Origin: Methanomassiliicoccales archaeon
Lineage (GTDB): Archaea; Thermoplasmatota; Thermoplasmata; Methanomassiliicoccales; UBA472
DNA: 5,275 nt
Assembly: GCA_028679935.1 (NCBI GenBank)
Contig: JAJRAL010000137.1
Location: forward strand, 1 to 5,275
Reading direction: 5' to 3'
Position numbers and translations under genes: made by a program. Positions 1 through 5,275 of this stretch are shown piece by piece (positions within the stretch are counted from its first letter, which is position 1; each line of letters opens with the position of its first letter). The notes beneath the pieces are model-generated. The model made no database searches. It had not been told where the DNA came from and saw nothing but the letters and a program-made list of their open reading frames with translations.

Positions 1-857
1 ATCCCGCCCTCCGAGGCGAGGAACTGCTCCAGCGACACGCTGAGCTTCTCCAGGTCCTTCGGCCGGATCGAGTTCTCCTTCCCGACGTTGGAGAGCCATA
101 GGATCGGGGTCTCGCCCAGGGCAAACTTCGCCTTGATCTTCAGCGGATAGTTGCGCGTGACGCAGAAGCCCTTCATCCCCTCCTTCAGGTTCTTCTCGAA
201 CATGTGGTAGGAGCGCTCGGACTTCTCCTCCTTGATCAGATAGGTGAAGCCGCGCTCGAGCACGATCTCCGCCACCGCTGTCGGTTCCGGTCGGACCTCC
301 ACCTCCTCCTCTTCCTCCGCCAGCTTCACCATCTCGACCTTCGTGCCGCAGTTCGGGCAGACCAGGACGTCGGGGGCGATGTCGGTGCCGCAGGACTCGC
401 ACTTGACCACCGTCTCGAATCCGCCGCGCGAGGCGTACTGGATGAGCTCCTCGACCGTCTTGCTGCTGATGCCCTTGACGGTGCGCAGGTCCTCCTTCTT
501 CGCCGCCTTGATCTTCTCGAGCGAGTCGAAGCCCGCCTCGTAGAGCATCTCCGCCTTGACCTCGTTCATCCGGGGGACGCGGAGCAGGAACGGGAAGAGC
601 TTCTCCTTGGTCATCTTCTCCGACGGGACCGACGTCTGAACGACGGCCGGCGCCTCGGTGACCTCGGCGCGGTTTAGGAAGTGGACGATCCTCTTGGCCT
701 CCTGCCTCTGCACGCCCGCATCGACCAGCTCGTCCTCCGAAAGGCCTTTGACCTCGTTGATCGTCTTATGCCCCTTCTCCACCAGGGCCAGGCCGGCGGC
801 GTGTGTCAGTCCGCTGATCGTCATCAGCTGGTCCATCGCTTCCTTGAAGTGCAGCGA
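1..857 (-). other. C-terminal extension of IleRS: tandem HhH, zinc ribbon, acidic linker, start of DUF835
   Basis: This part of the ileS frame (residues about 1051 to 1335) lies beyond the normal IleRS end. In order: an HhH-like unit at about 1058-1112 whose hairpin SGLTHAAG is degenerate; a linker rich in Ala, Pro and Val; a second HhH unit at about 1134-1194 containing the clearer hairpin VKGISSKT (1177-1184); a zinc ribbon with C1203, C1206, C1217 and C1220 (two CxxC knuckles ten residues apart); a run of five Glu (1231-1235); then from about 1250 a segment including FTYLIK, GFCVTR, TPILWLS and KENSIRPKDLE that I recognise as the N-terminal part of DUF835. DUF835 is cut by the window edge. 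HhH units and zinc ribbons usually bind nucleic acid, so a tRNA or rRNA contact is plausible but inferred. DUF835 has no function I can state. Domain boundaries are approximate. Confidence 0.85.
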
Positions 858-3800
858 GCTGAGAGCGACGTTCATGTGCTCGCCCTCGAGGCTCCATTCG
901 GCGCGGTAGTCTCCCTTCGGCACATCGGTGAACTCGAGCTGCCGGCAGCGGGTCTCGTCCATTATGTGGTCCTTCCATACGCGGAAGTACTCGACCAGGC
1001 GGACGGAGGCGCTGACCTCGGCCCTGACGAACTCCTCGACGTCCAGCTTCATGTCCTTGCGCATCTGCTGGATGCGGCGTATCAGCTCGCGGGCGAAGCC
1101 TTCAGCCTCGATCTCCGGTGTGATCTCGAAGTCCATGTAGAGGTCGCCGCCGGAGAACTTGGCCCCGGCCACGTTCGCGGGGAGCTCGGTGGTGAAAGAG
1201 ATCATGTTCGGCTCGATCTTAACCATCTGCCCCTCTATTCCCAGCGAATAGGAGCCCTTCTCGATATTCTCCCGGATCTGCTTCGCCGGGCGGGACTTGA
1301 GCAGGACGGCGATCTTGCTCGACCATTGCCGGTAGACCTTTCCGATGGCGTTCGGGTTCGGCACCGCGGAGAGGATGATCTCGCTCCACTCCTGGCCCGG
1401 CAGGACGTACTCGACCTTCTTCGCGTTCGCCTGCGAGATGATGACCGGCTCGAGCGCCTTCATCGCCTCGAGGGCGTCGTTCGTCGCCGCCCGGACGACG
1501 ATGCGCTTCATCGGCCAGCGGAGCTTGACGTTGCGCGACTGCCGCTCCTTCGTGACTATGTCGACGAGCTCCTGGACGGTGGCCATGCTCTGTTCCAGCC
1601 GTTCGTCTCGGTTTGTCTGATCGACGGCGGGCCAGTCGAGCATATGGACCGTCTCTCGGGAGCCGTCCATGTATCGGTAGATCTCATCGGTGATGTGGGG
1701 GCAGAACGGCGCCATGACCTTCGTGAGCGCCATGACCGCGTCGTAGAGCACGACGTAGGCGGCGAGCTTCTCCTGATCCCCGACCTCCTTCCACATCCTG
1801 TCTCGGATAAGGCGGACATACCAGCGGGAGAGGTCCTCGAGGATGAAGTCCTCGACCCCCCGGCAGGCCTTGTGCAGCTCGTACGAGTCGAGGTGCTTCG
1901 TCACCTCACTCTTCATCTTCTCCGTCCTTGAGACCATCCAGCGATCCTCTGGCCTGAGGGCCGACTTGACCGTCTCGAGGTTGATCTTCGACGGGTCGAA
2001 CTCGTCGATCGACATGTAGGTCGTCGCGAAGTTGACCACGTTCCAGAGGATGTTGAGCGTCTTGCGCGCGTTCTTCACTCCTTCCCACTGGAAGGCAGTG
2101 TCCTCCCAGGGAGCGTTTGTGCGCATCAGGTAGAAGCGGAGCGCGTCCGCCCCGTAATCCGCGATGACCTTCTCCGGCTCGATCACATTGCCGCGCGACT
2201 TGGACATCGGCTGCCCATTCGGGTCGAGCACCCAGCCGTGCATCAGCACCGCCTCATAGGGGGCGCGCTCGAAGGCTATGCACCCCGCGGCGAGCTGTGA
2301 GTAGAACCATCCCCGCGTCTGGTCGTGTGCCTCGGTGATCCACTTGCAGGGCCACCACTTGTCGAACTCTCCGCGGTTGCGGGGGAAGCCGAGCTGGGCC
2401 CAGCTGCTGACGCCGGAATCGAACCAGACGTCGAGCACGTCGGGCACTCTCTTCATCGTCTTGCCGCAGTGCGGGCACTTGAAGCTGACCGCGTCGATCC
2501 AGGGGCGGTGAAGCTCCATGTCCTTGCGGTACCCATCTCCCTTCTCGAGCTCCTGCGTCGAACCGATGACCCTCATCTCGCCGCACTCGCAGACCCAGAT
2601 CGGAAGGGGGATGCCCCAGTACCTCTGCCGGGAGATGCACCAGTCCCTCGCGTTCACGGTCCAGTCGTACTCTCGTGACGAACCGGCCCAGTCGGGCGTC
2701 CAGCGGACCTTGTCGATCTCCTCTAGCATCAGGTTCTTGATGTTGGTGATCTTGAGGAACCACTGCGAAGTCGTGCGGAAGATGATGCCGGAATCGCAGC
2801 GCCAGCAGTGACCGTAGCGGTGGAGCACGGTGCCGACGTGGTACATCAGGCCGCGCTCCTTCAGCTCCTCGATGATCAGCGGGTTCGCCTGCTTGACGCT
2901 CATCCCCGCGTAGCGTTCGGGCAGATCTTCGGTGAACTTGCCCATCTCGTTGACGGGGCAGTAGGGCTCCAGACCGAACTCCTTGCCGAGCTCGAAGTCC
3001 TCGGGGCCGTGGCCGGGGGCGATGTGCACCAAACCGGTGTCCTCCGCCGCGACCGTCGTCGAGGGGATGACGCGATGCATCCACTTGCCCGTCGCCTCCC
3101 TCTGGTACTTGATGTCATTGAGGAACGGCGGCACGTACTCGAGGCCGATCAGGTCGTCGCCTTGGATGACCTCTATGACCTCGTAGCCTTCATAGCCCCC
3201 GAGATCGCCCACTTGGTCGACGAGGCTCTCGAGAAGGATGACGATCTCGCTCTTGTCGTCTTTGATGAACTTGACCTTGGAATAGGTGAAGTCCGGATGC
3301 GCCGCCACTGCGAGGTTCGCCGGCAACGTCCACGGAGTAGTCGTCCAGATGAGGAGCGACACGTTCTCCTCGTCCTTGAGCGGGAAGCGCACGTAGATCG
3401 AGGGGTCGTTCTCGTCCCGGTACTCGATCTCCGCCTCCGCGAGCGCGGTCTCGCACCTTGGGCACCAGGACAGGACGCGGTTCGAGGAGATCAGAAGGCC
3501 CTTGTCGTAGGCACGCTTGAGCGTCCACCATGACGCCTCGACGTAGTTCGGTGAGATTGTGAGATAGGGATTGTCCCAGTCCATCCAGACGCCGAGCTCC
3601 TTGAACTGCTCGGTCATCTTCTTCTGGAAATCGACGGCGAAGTTCTTGCACATCCCCACGAAGCGGTCGATGCCGTACTCCTCGATCTCCTTCTTGTTCT
3701 TGACGCCGATCGCCTGCTCCACCTTGACCTCGATCGGCAGGCCATGCATGTCGAATCCGGGCTGATCACGGACGTTGAGGCGCTGCATCCTCTTGTAGCG

Positions 3801-4007
3801 CACATAGGTGTCCTTGAGCGTCTTGTTCAGCGCGGTGCCGAGGTGGATCGCGCCGGTCGTATACGGAGGTCCGTCCACGAAGTAGAAGTCCGGGCCTGAG
3901 GCCCTAAGTTCCTTGGTCTTGCGGTAAGCGTTTGTCTGCGTCCATTGTTCCCGGACCCTTTTCTCGAGTTCCGCGGGAACGTAGCTTGGTTGGACCTGCT
4001 TTATCAT
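1..4007 (-). CDS. ileS: Isoleucyl-tRNA synthetase (archaeal type) fused to C-terminal HhH, zinc-ribbon and DUF835 domains; 3' end outside window
   Basis: Cytoplasmic class Ia enzyme that attaches isoleucine to tRNA-Ile using ATP and hydrolyses mischarged valine. The start ATG at 4007 opens a protein beginning MIKQVQPSYVP. The HIGH-type motif reads HLGT at H55, and the KMSKS-type motif reads PMSKS at 600-604. The CP1 editing domain shows the threonine-rich WTTTPWTLP (221-229) and VHIAPGHGPEDF, with H328 and D337 spaced as the editing His and Asp of E. coli IleRS. WFDSG (528-532) and DQTRGW (562-567) are typical of the family. Cysteine pairs at 182/185, 401/404, 473/475 and 511/514 look like zinc sites. 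The anticodon-binding part follows, and IleRS homology ends near residue 1050, close to the usual archaeal length of about 1040. The frame continues to residue 1335 at the window edge, with no stop found on codon-by-codon reading of most of its left half. It lies 72 bases downstream of fen on the same strand, with its own TATA box. The IleRS identity is very secure. Confidence 0.96.
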   Translation of the reverse strand, partial: MIKQVQPSYVPAELEKRVREQWTQTNAYRKTKELRASGPDFYFVDGPPYTTGAIHLGTALNKTLKDTYVRYKRMQRLNVRDQPGFDMHGLPIEVKVEQAIGVKNKKEIEEYGIDRFVGMCKNFAVDFQKKMTEQFKELGVWMDWDNPYLTISPNYVEASWWTLKRAYDKGLLISSNRVLSWCPRCETALAEAEIEYRDENDPSIYVRFPLKDEENVSLLIWTTTPWTLPANLAVAAHPDFTYSKVKFIKDDKSEIVILLESLVDQVGDLGGYEGYEVIEVIQGDDLIGLEYVPPFLNDIKYQREATGKWMHRVIPSTTVAAEDTGLVHIAPGHGPEDFELGKEFGLEPYCPVNEMGKFTEDLPERYAGMSVKQANPLIIEELKERGLMYHVGTVLHRYGHCWRCDSGIIFRTTSQWFLKITNIKNLMLEEIDKVRWTPDWAGSSREYDWTVNARDWCISRQRYWGIPLPIWVCECGEMRVIGSTQELEKGDGYRKDMELHRPWIDAVSFKCPHCGKTMKRVPDVLDVWFDSGVSSWAQLGFPRNRGEFDKWWPCKWITEAHDQTRGWFYSQLAAGCIAFERAPYEAVLMHGWVLDPNGQPMSKSRGNVIEPEKVIADYGADALRFYLMRTNAPWEDTAFQWEGVKNARKTLNILWNVVNFATTYMSIDEFDPSKINLETVKSALRPEDRWMVSRTEKMKSEVTKHLDSYELHKACRGVEDFILEDLSRWYVRLIRDRMWKEVGDQEKLAAYVVLYDAVMALTKVMAPFCPHITDEIYRYMDGSRETVHMLDWPAVDQTNRDERLEQSMATVQELVDIVTKERQSRNVKLRWPMKRIVVRAATNDALEAMKALEPVIISQANAKKVEYVLPGQEWSEIILSAVPNPNAIGKVYRQWSSKIAVLLKSRPAKQIRENIEKGSYSLGIEGQMVKIEPNMISFTTELPANVAGAKFSGGDLYMDFEITPEIEAEGFARELIRRIQQMRKDMKLDVEEFVRAEVSASVRLVEYFRVWKDHIMDETRCRQLEFTDVPKGDYRAEWSLEGEHMNVALSSLHFKEAMDQLMTISGLTHAAGLALVEKGHKTINEVKGLSEDELVDAGVQRQEAKRIVHFLNRAEVTEAPAVVQTSVPSEKMTKEKLFPFLLRVPRMNEVKAEMLYEAGFDSLEKIKAAKKEDLRTVKGISSKTVEELIQYASRGGFETVVKCESCGTDIAPDVLVCPNCGTKVEMVKLAEEEEEVEVRPEPTAVAEIVLERGFTYLIKEEKSERSYHMFEKNLKEGMKGFCVTRNYPLKIKAKFALGETPILWLSNVGKENSIRPKDLEKLSVSLEQFLASEGG

Positions 4008-4036
4008 CGCCGTCCCGGCCGTATATACGTTGCCCG

Positions 4037-4044
4037 ATTTAAAA
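4037..4044 (-). promoter_or_regulatory. Probable TATA box of ileS
   Basis: On the minus strand this reads TTTTAAAT, an AT-only island in GC-rich surroundings, centred about 33 bases upstream of the ileS ATG. With the usual archaeal spacing of 25-27 bases from TATA box to transcription start, the mRNA would begin about 7 bases before the start codon. That agrees with the absence of a Shine-Dalgarno sequence there. It implies ileS can be transcribed independently of fen. A BRE element is not convincing. Confidence 0.6.
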
Positions 4045-4058
4045 CCAGACGGTTCTGG
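4041..4058 (-). terminator. Possible terminator hairpin with T-tract after fen
   Basis: Reading the minus strand, CCAGA, loop ACCG, TCTGG (4058 to 4045) forms a 5-bp stem followed at once by TTTT (4044-4041). It starts 21 bases after the fen stop codon. Archaeal termination depends mainly on T-rich tracts, so the short T4 is weak support. The T-tract is also the first half of the ileS TATA box, so the signal may be only promoter sequence. Confidence 0.3.
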
Positions 4059-4079
4059 CTATGCCTCCCGTCACTCGAT

Positions 4080-5111
4080 TCAGAACGTGTCCAGGGAGCT
4101 CTGTCCGGCCTCGGCGATGCGCCTCCGTCCGGTCGGAAGGCTCACCATGCGCTTCAGCGCGCCCTCCACCCTCTGCCTCGAGAAGTCGTACTGGCCGCAG
4201 AGCAGGTCGATCACCTTCGCCTCGTCCGGCGCCCTCCACTCGAGCTTGTACTCCGCGGCGCCCTCGAACCGCAGGAACAGGTCGCGGATCTCGTCGTGGT
4301 TCTCGATCTCGATCTGCAGGAACGTCATCACGCCCTCGAGGTTCTTGCGCTCCTTGATCAGCTTCAGTCCCTTCTTCGGGCCGATCCCCAGCACACCCTC
4401 GTTGTAGTCCGTGCCCATTAGGATGCAGAGGTCGACGAGCTGCTCGCGTGTGATGCCCATGGACGAGAGCGTCGGCTCGAGCTCGATGACCTCGATGCTG
4501 ATCTCCTTGGTCTTGCCGCTCGGCAGCGCCCGCTTCTGCGCCAGGGTGAGGTTGCGCACCAGCCTCGGCGCCCCGAAGAGAAGCGAGTCGAAGTCCTGGG
4601 AGCTCGCCGCCCAGACGTCGCCCTTCTTCGCCATGAACGCGGCCTGTGCCTCTCCCTCTGCCGGCGCCTGCACTACCGGGATGCCGAGATGGGTCAGCAG
4701 CAACCGGGAGGATTCGACGATCTCGTTCGTCACCCGCGAAGCCTGCGTCGCCTTCGAGTAAGCGGTCTGGTAGTCGCCCTTCTCGACCGCGTCCTCCCAC
4801 TCCCGCTTCGCCTTCGCCCTCCTCTGCCCCCGCTCCTCGATGGTCCGCTGCTTCAGCTTCGATGGTATCCCGTCGAAGACGTAGGCGGGCAGCATCCCGG
4901 CCTCGAGGAAGTTCGCGTTGCGGTAGAGGAGACCAGCGAGGTGCGAGGTCACCCTCCCGCGCTGATCACGGAGCGGAGTGCCGTCCGGCTGCCTGATTAC
5001 GGAGAGGAATTGGTAGATGGCGTTGTAGGCGTCGACGGCCAGGGTCAGGCCGGAGAGCTGCTCGAGGTCGATGCTCTGTGCGGGGACGACGTCGCTAAGG
5101 TTGACGCCCAT
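4080..5111 (-). CDS. fen: Flap structure-specific endonuclease FEN-1, complete
   Basis: Metal-dependent nuclease that removes 5' flaps during Okazaki-fragment maturation and base-excision repair, acting with PCNA. The product is 343 residues, normal for archaeal FEN-1. The start at 5111 gives MGVNLSDVV, the typical family N-terminus. An upstream in-frame ATG at 5177 would add 22 unrelated residues across the promoter, so I reject it. The active-site acidic residues are all present: D27 (AVDAYN), D80 (VFDG), E152 and E154 (AEGEAQAA), D173 and D175 (SQDFDSLLFG) and D235 (MGTDYNEG). The helix-hairpin-helix DNA-binding segment GVLGIGPKKGLKLIK (239-253) follows. The protein ends QSSLDTF (337-343), a PCNA-interacting peptide that lacks the usual final aromatic residue. 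The gene lies upstream of ileS on the same strand and is divergent from the probable TRAM gene. Identity is very secure. Confidence 0.97.
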   Translation of the reverse strand: MGVNLSDVVPAQSIDLEQLSGLTLAVDAYNAIYQFLSVIRQPDGTPLRDQRGRVTSHLAGLLYRNANFLEAGMLPAYVFDGIPSKLKQRTIEERGQRRAKAKREWEDAVEKGDYQTAYSKATQASRVTNEIVESSRLLLTHLGIPVVQAPAEGEAQAAFMAKKGDVWAASSQDFDSLLFGAPRLVRNLTLAQKRALPSGKTKEISIEVIELEPTLSSMGITREQLVDLCILMGTDYNEGVLGIGPKKGLKLIKERKNLEGVMTFLQIEIENHDEIRDLFLRFEGAAEYKLEWRAPDEAKVIDLLCGQYDFSRQRVEGALKRMVSLPTGRRRIAEAGQSSLDTF

Positions 5112-5142
5112 CGTTATCGCCGTTGAGAGGCACCTGGGCGGG

Positions 5143-5149
5143 GATAAAG
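5143..5149 (-). promoter_or_regulatory. Probable TATA box of fen
   Basis: On the minus strand this reads CTTTATC, centred about 35 bases upstream of the fen ATG at 5111. Usual archaeal spacing puts the transcription start about 8 bases before the ATG, again a very short leader with no ribosome-binding site. The match to a TATA consensus is moderate, but it is the only AT-rich candidate at a suitable distance. Confidence 0.5.
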
Positions 5150-5175
5150 GTTGCCCGGAGCTCGTCCGCGGCACC

Positions 5176-5184
5176 ATTTAAATA
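5176..5184 (+). promoter_or_regulatory. TATA box of the rightward gene (probable TRAM protein)
   Basis: ATTTAAATA, a strong archaeal TATA-type sequence, is centred 28 bases before the ATG at 5208. That spacing places transcription initiation at or within a base or two of the start codon, so the mRNA should be leaderless. No Shine-Dalgarno sequence precedes the ATG. The core ATTTAAAT is palindromic, but in the leftward direction it lies about 69 bases from the fen ATG, so it fits the rightward gene better. Confidence 0.65.
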
Positions 5185-5207
5185 CCCGAGAGACAGAATC
5201 GTCCGCC

Positions 5208-5275
5208 ATGGCATTTGAGCACGGGTTCAAGGGCAAGAAGCCCGTGGAAGAGGGCAAGGAATACACGGTAACGAT
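5208..5275 (+). CDS. Probable TRAM-domain RNA-binding protein, N-terminal 22 codons only
   Basis: The reading frame begins MAFEHGFKGKKPVEEGKEYT and runs off the right edge of the window. The pattern of a short basic N-terminal tail, then PVEEGKEYTVT, resembles the start of small archaeal single-domain TRAM proteins, in which a PVxxGxxYxVxI strand opens the beta-barrel. These proteins bind RNA and have been described as RNA chaperones in some archaea. Only 22 residues are visible and the diagnostic rest of the domain (a GDGIAR-like segment) is outside the window, so the assignment is provisional. The gene is divergent from fen and has its own well-placed TATA box, which supports it as a real gene with this ATG. 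Confidence 0.6.
   Translation, partial: MAFEHGFKGKKPVEEGKEYTVT

Noticed and set aside
681..1931. A 416-codon open frame on the plus strand opposite ileS
   Set aside because: It lies wholly antisense to the well-conserved IleRS frame. Its composition (very rich in Leu, Asp, Arg, Val, His) is what the complement of GC-rich coding sequence gives. No domain is recognisable.
2254..3084. A 276-codon minus-strand frame inside ileS
   Set aside because: It is an out-of-frame shadow within the editing and catalytic regions of IleRS. The true frame carries the conserved motifs, while this one is a low-complexity Arg/Gly/Pro-rich sequence.
2808..3533. A 241-codon plus-strand open frame opposite ileS
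   Set aside because: It is antisense to the IleRS editing domain and has no recognisable motif. It fits a GC-driven shadow frame.
4022..4027. TATATA as the ileS TATA box
   Set aside because: It is centred only about 17 bases from the ATG, so transcription would start inside the coding region. The next in-frame Met is past the HLGT motif, so a shorter protein would lack part of the active site.
5112..5177. Extended FEN-1 start at the ATG at 5177
   Set aside because: It adds 22 residues with no family similarity, spans the fen TATA box and overlaps the rightward TATA box. The start at 5111 gives the standard MGV N-terminus.

Overview
The window looks archaeal and GC-rich. It carries the archaeal form of isoleucyl-tRNA synthetase, a FEN-1 flap endonuclease, a probable TRAM-domain protein, and TATA-type promoters placed so that leaders are very short or absent. 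No Shine-Dalgarno sequences are visible. The C-terminal extension of the synthetase contains what reads as a DUF835 domain, which is an archaeal family. Together with the GC content this suggests a euryarchaeote, perhaps of the Thermoplasmatota (Methanomassiliicoccales-like). That placement is inference, not proof.

Layout: bases 1-4007 (minus strand) are one open reading frame that starts at 4007 and runs off the left edge without a stop. Residues 1 to about 1050 form a complete IleRS. The frame then continues into two helix-hairpin-helix (HhH) units, a four-cysteine zinc ribbon, an acidic linker and the start of DUF835, giving at least 1335 residues. A 72-base gap (4008-4079) holds the ileS promoter and a small hairpin with a T-tract. 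Bases 4080-5111 (minus) encode a full-length FEN-1 with all expected metal-binding acidic residues and a PCNA-binding tail. A 96-base divergent intergenic region (5112-5207) has one TATA box for each direction. Bases 5208-5275 (plus) are the first 22 codons of a small protein that resembles archaeal TRAM-domain RNA-binding proteins.

How the genes fit together: all three belong to core information processing. FEN-1 removes flaps during Okazaki-fragment maturation and repair. IleRS charges tRNA-Ile. TRAM proteins bind RNA. They probably form a housekeeping cluster rather than a dedicated pathway. The point that stands out is the fusion of IleRS to an HhH / zinc ribbon / DUF835 module. I do not recognise it as a usual IleRS architecture, and it is the best candidate for something undescribed here. 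No RNA genes, CRISPR arrays, insertion sequences or long repeats were seen, and no stretch over 300 bases lacks a gene.
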